Assembly (NCBI RefSeq): GCF_009811315.1
Contig: NZ_BLID01000001.1
Span: 434,001 to 498,000 of the forward strand
Direction: 5' to 3'
DNA: 64,000 nt
DNA from: Vibrio atypicus
GTDB lineage: Bacteria; Pseudomonadota; Gammaproteobacteria; Enterobacterales; Vibrionaceae
Shown piece after piece: positions 17,946-28,691 of this stretch. Position 1 is the stretch's first letter, and each line of letters opens with the position of its first letter. A program made the translations under genes and the position numbers. The notes below the pieces were generated by a model. That model saw nothing but the letters and a program-made list of their open reading frames with translations. It made no database searches and was not told where the DNA came from.

Positions 17946-19226
17946 TTAACCTCCTACCTTGATGTTATTGATGCCAACGATGCGATTGAAGAGATAAAAC
18001 AGCGCCAGAACCACAGCAAGCAACAAGCCTCCGAGTGCTGCAGCCATTCCCCAGTTCAGCGATGTCTGCATGTGATAAGCAATCATATTGGAGATCATTT
18101 GTCCGCTGCGACCACCTACCAACGCTGGCGTGATGTAGAAACCAATCGAGAGAATAAAGGTCAATAACGCACCAGCGCCGACGCCCGGCATGGTCAACGG
18201 CATATACACCTTAATAAACGCAATTGAGGGGGTGGCACCCAGTGAACGAGCGGCGCGAAAGTAGGTTGGGCTAATGCCTTTCATTACGCTATACAGCGGC
18301 AAAATCATAAAAGGCAACAAGATATGGACCATCGCGACTATCGTGCCAAATGTGTTGTGGACCATGGCTAATCGCTCAGTCGTCACACCAGACCAAATTA
18401 AAAGGTCATTAATAACCCCCTGGTTTTGCAGCAATACAATCCAAGATGTCGTTCGAACCAAGAGTGAAGTCCAAAACGGCAGCAAAACCACAATCAGTAG
18501 CAGATTGGCTTTTTTATCAGGTAGATTCGCGAGTAAGTATGCAACCGGATAGGCCATCACCAAACAGATGAGAGTGATCGCCAATGACATACCAAATGTC
18601 TTAGTGAACAAGTCAACATACACCTGCCTTGTTTCCGGCTGCTGAGTAATATTGCCTTGCTCGTCATACCGCATATCAAGTGCGGCTAGATAATAGCTCA
18701 AGGTATAAGGAGCACTTAGCGTCTTGATTGCAGCCCAATAGCGCGGCTTAGCCCAGCGTTTATCTAGCTTTATTAGCTCCTGATGATTGACGGGAAGCGC
18801 ATTGGTTTTATTGAGTTTTCGCCCTGTTTTCATCAACAAGCTACGCATTCCCGAGACTTCAATGTTGATACGATTGGCAAGCTTTGGCAGCGTTTTATCC
18901 GCGTATCGTTCACGAAGCTCCGCCATAAACACTTGTTGAATCGCCATACTCGGTAAGCCCTCATAGTCCCATTGCTTCATCACTTGTGTGGTGTTAGGAA
19001 AACCTTTCGGGACAGACTGATTATCCACACTTCGATAGAGCATCTCGATAATCGGAAAAGCAAACGTGACACAAATAAAACAGACTAAAGGGAAAATTAA
19101 TAACAGGGAGCGAATCTGCTTTTGACGTTCTGCGCGTTGCAGCTGAGATTTTAAGCTACCTTTTGACTTAGACAGCTCTTTTTGAAGCGTAACCACTGAG
19201 TCTAATTCGGTAAGTTCTCTACTCAT
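17946..19226 (-). CDS. ABC transporter permease, PotB-like, with enlarged periplasmic loop
   Basis: The 426-residue protein is much longer than PotB (about 280). The excess is an N-terminal cytoplasmic basic segment and a region of about 140 residues between the first helix (about 36-60) and the second (about 212-235), probably periplasmic. The remaining helices and the loop FRAARSLGATPSIAFIKVYMP are standard for this permease class. Some amino-acid/opine and polyamine-type permeases have such an insertion, which may contact the binding protein. It overlaps the ATPase stop by four bases (ATGA), a sign of coupled translation, and forms the heterodimeric channel with the next gene. Confidence 0.9.
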   Translation of the reverse strand: MSRELTELDSVVTLQKELSKSKGSLKSQLQRAERQKQIRSLLLIFPLVCFICVTFAFPIIEMLYRSVDNQSVPKGFPNTTQVMKQWDYEGLPSMAIQQVFMAELRERYADKTLPKLANRINIEVSGMRSLLMKTGRKLNKTNALPVNHQELIKLDKRWAKPRYWAAIKTLSAPYTLSYYLAALDMRYDEQGNITQQPETRQVYVDLFTKTFGMSLAITLICLVMAYPVAYLLANLPDKKANLLLIVVLLPFWTSLLVRTTSWIVLLQNQGVINDLLIWSGVTTERLAMVHNTFGTIVAMVHILLPFMILPLYSVMKGISPTYFRAARSLGATPSIAFIKVYMPLTMPGVGAGALLTFILSIGFYITPALVGGRSGQMISNMIAYHMQTSLNWGMAAALGGLLLAVVLALFYLFNRIVGINNIKVGG

Positions 19227-20347
19227 GCTGCTTCTCCCTGTTGCTCAGCATGATTCGGGCAATCTAGTGCGTGGCAATCTTCGCTGCGCCAACCAACCGT
19301 CAGCGATCCGCCCACTTCAAACTCACGCGATGAATGACTGCCATTCGTCACTTTCACCACCAACTCGCCAACGCCATCTATCTGGACAACCAGCCTGTGG
19401 TGATCGCCGTGGTAGATAAGCTCCTTGAGAATCCCCGTCACTTGATTTTCATACCAATCATCTTCTTGCACGACCATGATTTTCTCAGGGCGAATCGACA
19501 ATAAGGTTTGCTCACCGGCGCGTTCTACGCTAACTGGTCTCGCCAAAATCTGCTGCTTACCGACTTTGACTGTACAACGCTTCTTGGCTTCTATTTCAAT
19601 CACTTCACCCATCAACTGATTATTCTCGCCAATAAATTGCGCGACAAAAGCGTTACTCGGTGATTCATAGAGATCGGTAGGGGAAGCAAGCTGTTGGACT
19701 GCACCATTATTAAATACCGCAATGCGATCTGACATGGTCAACGCCTCATCTTGATCATGGGTAACATACAAGATGGTGATGCCCAACTTTTCATGTAAAT
19801 GCTTAATCTCTAATTGCATCTGTTCACGTAGCTGCTTATCAAGCGCACCAAGAGGCTCATCCATTAACACTAGCTTAGGTTCAAAAACGAGTGCCCTTGC
19901 CAGAGCCACGCGTTGCTGCTGACCACCAGAAAGCTGTTTTGGGTAACGATTGGCCACATGCTCTAGCTCAACCATGTTAAGCGCCGACTCGACTTTCTCA
20001 TTCACTTTATGCGCTGAAAGCTTGCGTACCTTGAGCGGAAAAGCGAGGTTCTCTGCTATCGTCATATGAGGGAATAACGCGTAGTTTTGAAACACCATGC
20101 CGATATCGCGCTTATGTGGCGCTAGGTTGTTCACTGGGGTGCCATCAATGAAAATCTCACCGCCAGTTGCGGTTTCAAAACCTGCCAGCATCATTAAGCA
20201 GGTGGTTTTTCCAGAGCCCGATGGACCTAACATGGTAACGAATTCACCGGGTTTGATATCCAAGTTAAAGTCTTTTACTACCAGATTTTCCCCATCATAG
20301 GTTTTCTGGACATGTTGAAAGCTTACGTATTCTTGTGGTGTTGTCAT
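19223..20347 (-). CDS. ABC transporter ATPase, PotA-like
   Basis: The 374-residue ATPase has Walker A GPSGSGKT near residue 40, Q-loop VFQNYALFPHM, signature LSGGQQQR, Walker B LVLMDEP and a switch His in YVTHDQDE. After about residue 240 comes a TOBE domain, as in the PotA/UgpC group. The ATG at 20347 has a GGGAAG ribosome site; an upstream in-frame start would add 11 residues without sequence support. It energises the two downstream permeases. It lies about 130 bases after the deaminase gene, so enzyme and transporter are probably on one transcript. Confidence 0.93.
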   Translation of the reverse strand: MTTPQEYVSFQHVQKTYDGENLVVKDFNLDIKPGEFVTMLGPSGSGKTTCLMMLAGFETATGGEIFIDGTPVNNLAPHKRDIGMVFQNYALFPHMTIAENLAFPLKVRKLSAHKVNEKVESALNMVELEHVANRYPKQLSGGQQQRVALARALVFEPKLVLMDEPLGALDKQLREQMQLEIKHLHEKLGITILYVTHDQDEALTMSDRIAVFNNGAVQQLASPTDLYESPSNAFVAQFIGENNQLMGEVIEIEAKKRCTVKVGKQQILARPVSVERAGEQTLLSIRPEKIMVVQEDDWYENQVTGILKELIYHGDHHRLVVQIDGVGELVVKVTNGSHSSREFEVGGSLTVGWRSEDCHALDCPNHAEQQGEAA

Positions 20348-20481
20348 GATCTTCCCTTTTCGACAAAAGTGGTCAATCAATCCAGATAGGTAAAGAGCCC
20401 AACGGCTTAATAAGCTGCTTACATAGATGGATTGAGGGCAAGGTCTCCCCTGCCCACATTCAGGTTGTTTTACCCAAACTG

Positions 20482-21396
20482 TTATAGGTTGTATTTAGTT
20501 AAATCTGGGCGAGTGGCAATCGCATGCTCAACCATTGCAATCACGCGTGCACGCTCTTCGCCTTTAAGATTTTGACGAGGAGCGCGAACCTGTTCGCTAC
20601 CGCGGCCACAAACCTGCTCCGCAAGCTTGATGCACTGAACCAAGGTTGGAATAGTATCGAGACGAAGAAGTGGCAAGAACCAACGATAGATTTCAAGCGC
20701 CTCGGCATAACGGCCTTGGCTTGCCAGTTTGTAGATAGCAACCGACTCCGCTGGAAACGCATTTGTTAGACCAGAGATCCAACCTGTCGCACCTAACATT
20801 AGAGACTCTAATGCAATGTCATCCACGCCACTGAACACAGTAAAGCGATCATCAAAACGGTTGTAGAGTTCAGTAATACGGCGCGTATCCGTGGTTGACT
20901 CTTTCACAGCAACAATGCTTTCAAACTCAGCCAGTTCAGCCATCATCTCAAGGCTCACATCAACGCCATAAGAGACAGGGTTGTTGTAGATCATGATTGG
21001 CATATCGGGTGTTGCTTGCGCTAGCGTGCGGTAATAATCGACCGTTTCGCTATCAGAGGTACGGTAAACCATGGCAGGCATGACCATACAACCATCGATT
21101 CCAATTTTTTGCGCATCTTGCATGTAGTCAATCGACGCTGTGGTAATCGACTCTGCCGTGCCTGCAATCAATGGGACTCGGCCGGCAACCACTTCTTGTG
21201 CAGCAGCCAGTACTTCACGTTTCTCTTGAGGGTATAAGGCACAGTTTTCGCCTACCGTACCTAAACAGATAATACCGTTAACACCATCATTGATTTGGTT
21301 ATCAATCACCGTTTGTGTCGCGTCTAAATCGATGGTCTGATCTTTACGAAATTGAGTACTTACAGCTGGGTATACCCCTTTCCAATCTACTTTCAT
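20482..21396 (-). CDS. DapA-family lyase, probable 1-pyrroline-4-hydroxy-2-carboxylate deaminase
   Basis: The 304-residue protein is a dihydrodipicolinate synthase/N-acetylneuraminate lyase type TIM barrel. It has GTVGENCAL near 46, YNNPVSY near 139 and the Schiff-base lysine in VAVKESTTD near 167. In hydroxyproline pathways a member of this family removes ammonia from 1-pyrroline-4-hydroxy-2-carboxylate to give 2-oxoglutarate semialdehyde. With an epimerase, an FAD dehydrogenase and a semialdehyde dehydrogenase nearby, this is the best reading; true DapA is less likely. It has its own palindromic operator 17 bases before the start, almost touching the ribosome site. It is followed by the ABC transporter genes. 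Confidence 0.87.
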   Translation of the reverse strand: MKVDWKGVYPAVSTQFRKDQTIDLDATQTVIDNQINDGVNGIICLGTVGENCALYPQEKREVLAAAQEVVAGRVPLIAGTAESITTASIDYMQDAQKIGIDGCMVMPAMVYRTSDSETVDYYRTLAQATPDMPIMIYNNPVSYGVDVSLEMMAELAEFESIVAVKESTTDTRRITELYNRFDDRFTVFSGVDDIALESLMLGATGWISGLTNAFPAESVAIYKLASQGRYAEALEIYRWFLPLLRLDTIPTLVQCIKLAEQVCGRGSEQVRAPRQNLKGEERARVIAMVEHAIATRPDLTKYNL

Positions 21397-21412
21397 TATT
21401 TACCTTCCATTT

Positions 21413-21425
21413 GTATATTGTATGC
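21413..21425. promoter_or_regulatory. palindromic operator copy A (deaminase promoter)
   Basis: GTATATTGTATGC, complement GCATACAATATAC, matches the GTATA-MAA-TATAC palindrome in 12 of 13 positions. It lies directly upstream of the deaminase ribosome site, a placement suited to repression. Confidence 0.7.
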
Positions 21426-21479
21426 AATTTTAATAGGCGTGAAGAAACGACTATCCGACTTTGGGGTAACCCCATAAAG

Positions 21480-22445
21480 CTATTGAACTTGTTGTTGCTC
21501 TAACACAAATTTTGTTGCGGCAAGATCTGCCAATGCACTGCCGACTGATTTGTAGAGTGTGATTTCCTGCTCGGTAATTCTGCCCACTTTTTCGCCGCTG
21601 CAAAGTTCACCGAGTTCAGCTTCAATGTCTTGCTCGCGAAACACGCCTTCGGCAATGGGAATCAAAAGATCTCCAGCTTCCGCTAACACATTAACTCGGC
21701 TATCCACAAACACACGAGAGCGTTCAACACTGAGAGAATCACACTCTCGTTTATCCTGATCATGATTACCAATCAGATCGATATGTGTACCCGGGCGAAT
21801 ATTACGAGCATCAAATAACGGTGTCGCAGATCCTGTCACGCAAGTAATCATATCGATTTCAGGCAAGACAGAATCCACGCTTTCAGCCACTTCGACACTG
21901 TACTGTGCACTTGGAGTCAGCGCTTGGTACTCTTGGCCTGTCACGATCTTATCCGCAGTGGCGCGAGCTTTTTCACTATCTCGCCCCCAAACGATCACCC
22001 TCTTTAACGGTCTTACGGCTGCGTATGCCCAAGCCATATAATGAGCCAGATTTCCCGTCCCACAGATAAGTAATGTGCTTGCCTGCTCTCTTGCTAAGTA
22101 ATTCGCTGCCAACGCTGAGGCTGCGGCAGTACGCCAAAAAGTCATAACCTTGCCATCAAGTAAAGCCAGTGGTTCACCGTTGGTTCGATCGAACGCTAAG
22201 ATTTTTGATGCCAAGCTGTCGCGACCTTCCAGATGGTTATCAGGAAAGTAAGTGAATGCCTTTACAGTAATTAAAGATTCATTCCAAGCCGGCAGCAGAG
22301 CAAAGGCATCATATTTATCTTCCTGTAGAGACATGACTCGGCGCTGAGGAATCGTTGCTTGCTGCTGATAGGTTTGACGCATGGATTGGATCAGGCCTTT
22401 CATAGTTAAGCAGTTAACGATTTGCTGAGCATCAAGATTTATCAT
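21480..22445 (-). CDS. ornithine cyclodeaminase/mu-crystallin family reductase
   Basis: The 321-residue protein has an NAD(P)-binding segment CGTGNLAHYMAWA near 125 and VIWGRD near 150. The family region DLIGNHDQDKRECD contains the conserved Asp. Members act as ornithine cyclodeaminase, alanine dehydrogenase or 1-pyrroline-2-carboxylate reductase. In hydroxyproline clusters the last is usual: it reduces pyrroline-2-carboxylate (formed from trans-3-hydroxyproline or D-proline) to L-proline. That fits here but is inferred. The ATG at 22445 is chosen for its AGGAAAG site. It lies 52 bases after the solute-binding protein gene in the same operon. Confidence 0.85.
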   Translation of the reverse strand: MINLDAQQIVNCLTMKGLIQSMRQTYQQQATIPQRRVMSLQEDKYDAFALLPAWNESLITVKAFTYFPDNHLEGRDSLASKILAFDRTNGEPLALLDGKVMTFWRTAAASALAANYLAREQASTLLICGTGNLAHYMAWAYAAVRPLKRVIVWGRDSEKARATADKIVTGQEYQALTPSAQYSVEVAESVDSVLPEIDMITCVTGSATPLFDARNIRPGTHIDLIGNHDQDKRECDSLSVERSRVFVDSRVNVLAEAGDLLIPIAEGVFREQDIEAELGELCSGEKVGRITEQEITLYKSVGSALADLAATKFVLEQQQVQ

Positions 22446-22497
22446 GGGACTTTCCTTTTTAAGAGGCGACATTAGCCGCCTCGTTAATGGCGACTAT

Positions 22498-23577
22498 TTA
22501 GTTCAACAACCAAGTATTGAACTCTTCATTTAACTCATCGGCGTAATCTGACCACCACTCATCGTCGATTAGAAAAGCCGTTTTAAAGTTGTTCGGTGCA
22601 GTTGGTAAGCTATCTAAAATTTCTTGGCTAATTTGCGCCGAAGAGGACTTACGCGTTGGGCCATAAGCCACATACTTCGCCTGCTCAGCCAGCGGCTTAG
22701 TACCAGATGAGAACTTAATAAACTCAAGTGCTAGCTTAGTATTTGGGCTCCCTTTAGGAATCGCCCAACCATTCATATAACCAAGTTGATGATCCCAAAT
22801 GATTTTAAATGGCTGGCCTTCTTCGCTCGTCGCACTATGAATACGCCCATTAAAAGCAGACGCCATCACCACTTCCTTATCTGCTAGCATTTGCGGTGGC
22901 TGAGCTCCCGTTGTCCACCAAACCACTTGAGGTTTAATCGTATCAAGCTTGGCAAATGCTCTTGCTCTACCCTCTGTCGTTTCAAGTGTCTCGTAGACTT
23001 TGTCTGGTGCAACGCCATCAGCAATCAAAGCCCACTCTAAGTTACCTTGTGGCATTTTTTGCAACGCACGGCGACCCGGGTACTGGGCAAGATCAAAGAG
23101 ATCAGTGAGCTGGCTTGGCTGCGCTTTGTCTTTAAAGGCATCTTCATTAATGGTCAGTACCGTAGAAACAACGATGGAGTTCACTGCACACTCATGAATC
23201 GCACCGGGAATGAAATCTTTTTCTGCAGGCGTTCCATCGTCACCGGCAGGAAGGATCGATGGATCCACGACCTCTAGCAATCCTTCAGCACAACCGCGCA
23301 CGATATCTGGCTTGTCCAATGAGACGAGATCCCAGCGAACGTTATTTGCTTCTACTTGCGCTTTGATCTCCGCAAGACCACCACTGAAATCTTCTGAAAC
23401 CAACTCAACACCCGTTTTTTCGATGAAAGGCTTGTGGTAAGCCTCTACCTGACTATGGGTAAACGCTCCGCCCCACGACACAACGGTTAGTTTGTCTTCA
23501 GCGTTTGCAGCGCCAGTTGTCCCTAACAGCATTCCAGAAATCAAAAGTGCTAATGGTGTAAATGTCTTTCTTGACAT
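22498..23577 (-). CDS. periplasmic solute-binding protein, PotD-like
   Basis: The 359-residue precursor has a signal peptide ending GAANAED. The mature protein begins KLTVVSWGGAFTHSQ and shows the two-lobed family-1 binding pattern (EDFSGGLAEIKAQVE, GYMNGWAIPKGSPN). Relatives bind putrescine, spermidine, betaines or opine-like amino acids. It should deliver ligand to the permease pair encoded at the end of the same gene run. The gene is separated from the dehydrogenase gene by about 130 AT-rich bases carrying a palindromic operator. Context suggests a hydroxyproline- or proline-betaine-like ligand, not proven by sequence. Confidence 0.9.
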   Translation of the reverse strand: MSRKTFTPLALLISGMLLGTTGAANAEDKLTVVSWGGAFTHSQVEAYHKPFIEKTGVELVSEDFSGGLAEIKAQVEANNVRWDLVSLDKPDIVRGCAEGLLEVVDPSILPAGDDGTPAEKDFIPGAIHECAVNSIVVSTVLTINEDAFKDKAQPSQLTDLFDLAQYPGRRALQKMPQGNLEWALIADGVAPDKVYETLETTEGRARAFAKLDTIKPQVVWWTTGAQPPQMLADKEVVMASAFNGRIHSATSEEGQPFKIIWDHQLGYMNGWAIPKGSPNTKLALEFIKFSSGTKPLAEQAKYVAYGPTRKSSSAQISQEILDSLPTAPNNFKTAFLIDDEWWSDYADELNEEFNTWLLN

Positions 23578-23678
23578 GTGTTTGCTCCTTTTTGTTATCT
23601 CACTTTGAGTTTTGTGGACGCCTGGATACTGCTGTTAGGCACCAAATTTGATTAACTTTTAATTAACATAATACGGCG

Positions 23679-23691
23679 GTATATTTTATAC
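23679..23691. promoter_or_regulatory. palindromic operator copy B (solute-binding protein promoter)
   Basis: GTATATTTTATAC, complement GTATAAAATATAC, is a perfect copy of the shared palindrome. It lies about 100 bases before the solute-binding protein start. Confidence 0.72.
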
Positions 23692-23711
23692 AATATTTAA
23701 TTTTAAATTTT

Positions 23712-24974
23712 TTAACCAAAACGACTTAATTGAAATGGTGAGATATCGATCGCTGGTTTCTGCTCATAATGGAGTTGGCTCACAATATCTGCGGTCACTG
23801 CTGCTTGTGTTAATCCAAGATGCTGATGACCAAAGGCGAACAAGACTTTACCTTGCGAATAACTGTCAATAACAGGTAATGAATCGGGTAACGAGGGACG
23901 ATTCCCCATCCACTTTTCACCACTATTTTCAAGTTTGCAATCATCAGACAAGAGTCCTTTTGCGAGTCTTTTTAGCATCTCTGCGCGCTTCATATTTGGC
24001 GGAGATTCGAGGTCGGCGTACTCCACCGTCCCGGCTAATCTCAAACCACCTTGCATTGGCGTCATGATAAATTTTCGATCTGCTGAGCTAACGGGAAACG
24101 GCAAAGAATCGGCTAAATCAGGGAGCATTAAATGGTAACCTCGCTCTGCTTGAAGAGGAACTTTGATGCCAGTAATGCGCTTTATCAAAGGCGAAGACTC
24201 TGCGCCCGTTGCAACAATCACCTTATCGAACCTCCTATGCCTACCATCTGTAATAAGCTCAGCTCCGTTATTCAACATCACGTTTTCCACTTGCTCTTTT
24301 CGCCATTCCCCGCCGAGACGCTCAAACGCAAATTTCATTTCAAGGCAGATATTGTAAGGGTTTAGGCTATGCCCTGTTTCTGAAAAGAATACTCCATGCT
24401 TCACCGTATGCGATAAGTTTGGCACGCGTAATTGAATCAACTTTTGCCCCCAGACCTCATAGCTGACACCTTGTTTTTCCAGTTGATACAAAGTCTCACT
24501 ATAGGCTTTAAAACTCTCATCACTTTCAAACGTCAGCAACGAACCATCCATCACAATCAAGTGCGACAAATTCACTTTTTCAAGTAACTGATACCAACTC
24601 GACATCGCATGCTGATTCAAATTGGTTAACGCAGATGTGGCATGCTCCGTTGGTTTTTTTCTCGCTTTTGATAAGAACTGAATCATCCAACCTAGGGTTT
24701 TATGAATATCTTGAAATCGAATCGAAACCGGGCTGTTTGAGGATAGGAGCATCTTAGGCAGTTGAGGTAATAAAGCTGGCGTCGCTAAAGGGAAAACTTG
24801 TTCTGTAGCAAAGTGGCCTGCGTTACCTTTTGAGCACCCTTCACCTGCACCTCGCTTATCAAAAACGGTGACATTCTCGCCACTCAATTGCAGTTTTAAT
24901 GCGATGCATAGGCCTACTATCCCACCACCAATCACGGCGATATTTTGGCCAGTTGAAGATAATTGTCTCTCCAT
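23712..24974 (-). CDS. FAD-dependent D-amino-acid (D-hydroxyproline) dehydrogenase, DadA-like
   Basis: The 420-residue protein has the FAD dinucleotide motif IAVIGGGIVGLCIAL near residues 13-27, followed by VTVFDKRGAGEGCSKGNAGH, typical of the DAO/DadA family. A second FAD segment reads KVIVATGAESSPL near 258, and the C-terminal region includes GHQHLGLT. In hydroxyproline catabolism such an enzyme oxidises cis-4-hydroxy-D-proline to 1-pyrroline-4-hydroxy-2-carboxylate, passing electrons to the respiratory chain. It is divergent from the hydroxyproline epimerase, its expected partner, with an operator between. D-proline or other D-amino acids are alternative substrates. Confidence 0.88.
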   Translation of the reverse strand: MERQLSSTGQNIAVIGGGIVGLCIALKLQLSGENVTVFDKRGAGEGCSKGNAGHFATEQVFPLATPALLPQLPKMLLSSNSPVSIRFQDIHKTLGWMIQFLSKARKKPTEHATSALTNLNQHAMSSWYQLLEKVNLSHLIVMDGSLLTFESDESFKAYSETLYQLEKQGVSYEVWGQKLIQLRVPNLSHTVKHGVFFSETGHSLNPYNICLEMKFAFERLGGEWRKEQVENVMLNNGAELITDGRHRRFDKVIVATGAESSPLIKRITGIKVPLQAERGYHLMLPDLADSLPFPVSSADRKFIMTPMQGGLRLAGTVEYADLESPPNMKRAEMLKRLAKGLLSDDCKLENSGEKWMGNRPSLPDSLPVIDSYSQGKVLFAFGHQHLGLTQAAVTADIVSQLHYEQKPAIDISPFQLSRFG

Positions 24975-25011
24975 TTATTTCTGCTCCTTATCACGTTTCC
25001 AAAACAAAATT

Positions 25012-25024
25012 GTATAAAATATAC
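25012..25024. promoter_or_regulatory. palindromic operator copy C (dehydrogenase/epimerase divergent promoter)
   Basis: GTATAAAATATAC, a perfect GTATA-N3-TATAC palindrome, lies in the 112-base gap between the divergent dehydrogenase and epimerase genes and could control both. Confidence 0.75.
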
Positions 25025-25086
25025 TTAACAACACGATAACATCCATCTCATTCAGTTCAACCCATTTCCTATTCAAGGAGCGAGAA

Positions 25087-27622
<2,536 letters not shown>

Positions 27623-27634
27623 CAGTCAATAACT

Positions 27635-27664
27635 CGATAGCCAATCATCTAGGATTGGTTATCG
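27635..27664 (+). terminator. probable terminator after the aldehyde dehydrogenase
   Basis: A 12-bp stem CGATAGCCAATC/GATTGGTTATCG with one G-T pair and a 6-base loop lies just after the stop. The T-tract is weak. Confidence 0.5.
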
Positions 27665-27691
27665 ACCATTCAATTTATCAGTAAATTTTCA

Positions 27692-28195
27692 GTGTTTGAT
27701 TTAGACTTTATAAAACGGCACTATGAGATTCATGGCGTAAATGCAATTCAAAGTAAACTCGTAGTGAAGCTAGGAGCGAATATGTTTCCATGGTCAAAAA
27801 ATCGCATAATCAAATCAGTCGCAATGGAAATCGCACCGCGACTGTCCATTAAGTTCGGTAAGAAAGAATACTATGAACCCGAGGAAATTGATTGGGCTTT
27901 AAAAGCACTAGACAAAGAACACGATATTAAATATTGCAACTATGCCTATGCGATGATCACGCACCACAGCTTCTACATGACGTTAGGGCTATCTAGCGCT
28001 TTTGGCGCTCAACCTGAGTTTCATCGTGAAGTAAGCTATATCCTATTCAAACAAGATGCTCAACCTACCTTTGACGCTTACCTCGAATATGCCAAGATCA
28101 ATGCTTCAACACCATACAACTCAAGTAATACCTCCCTTGATCAATCTGGTGGTGTAGATTTGGGTTCCGATTTTTCAGGTGGTGATAGCTTCTGA
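27692..28195 (+). CDS. conserved-looking hypothetical protein
   Basis: The 167-residue product has no signal peptide and no motif that I recognise. The N-terminal half is basic and helical (KRHYEIHGVNAIQSKLVVK). The middle has an EEIDWALKALDKEHD helix and a His/Met/Tyr-rich stretch, YAYAMITHHSFYMTLGL. The C-terminus is a low-complexity Ser/Gly/Asp tail ending GGDSF, which looks disordered. Translation starts at GTG with a weak ribosome site; the next ATG is at residue 31. It lies behind the terminator-like hairpin of the hydroxyproline genes and seems to be a separate unit. Function is unknown. Confidence 0.68.
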   Translation: MFDLDFIKRHYEIHGVNAIQSKLVVKLGANMFPWSKNRIIKSVAMEIAPRLSIKFGKKEYYEPEEIDWALKALDKEHDIKYCNYAYAMITHHSFYMTLGLSSAFGAQPEFHREVSYILFKQDAQPTFDAYLEYAKINASTPYNSSNTSLDQSGGVDLGSDFSGGDSF

Positions 28196-28409
28196 TCATG
28201 TGGTCAAGTTCAGCTCTCAAAATCTATACACACGAAAAACTCCTGCTAATCCCATCCCCCAACTACTCCACAACGTAAAACGATTCTTAAGTGAGGTAGT
28301 GGGTAAATTATGTTCACTCTCAAATCTCTCCCCAATAAAAAACACTGTTCAAAATTAATTTTGTTCGATATGATTTATAAATCGCATCAATGGATTTGAG
28401 AAATAAACA

Positions 28410-28679
28410 ATGAGAGCGTTGGTTTTACTCGCAACTTTGTACTCATCAATATCTTACAGCTCTACAGAGTATGAGTCCCCTCAGCAATACGACATTCCAG
28501 AGAAGCTCGTACTGGAAGCACAGCAGCAAGGTTGCGAAAGTGTTGTTTGCAAAGCGGTGATTGAACAAGAAGCGGTTCCAAAACCCGGCGAATTTCCCGA
28601 GCGGGAAGGCAACAAAACCCTCAACGCCATTGCGAGTGCGGTTTACATACTAGGCGAACTTGGTTTAGCGCAAAATTAG
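28410..28679 (+). CDS. small secreted protein upstream of a rhombosortase-type lipoprotein
   Basis: The 89-residue product has an N-terminal hydrophobic segment (MRALVLLATLYSSISYSS) that reads as a signal peptide. The mature part has two Cys five residues apart in GCESVVCKAV. It ends in a short hydrophobic helix, NAIASAVYILGELGLA. The stop lies 12 bases before the lipoprotein gene, so the two are probably co-transcribed and may function together in the envelope. I do not recognise a family. Confidence 0.72.
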   Translation: MRALVLLATLYSSISYSSTEYESPQQYDIPEKLVLEAQQQGCESVVCKAVIEQEAVPKPGEFPEREGNKTLNAIASAVYILGELGLAQN

Positions 28680-28691
28680 AAAGGATTCCAA

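Noticed and set aside
17095..23577. Reading the ABC importer as a spermidine/putrescine system
   Set aside because: The subunits are PotABCD-like, but they share the gene run and operator with hydroxyproline enzymes and one permease is atypical; polyamine specificity is not supported.
28196..28409. Weak imperfect hairpin around CCCAACTACTCCAC and GGTAGTGGG
   Set aside because: Pairing is broken and no T-run follows; not called as a terminator.
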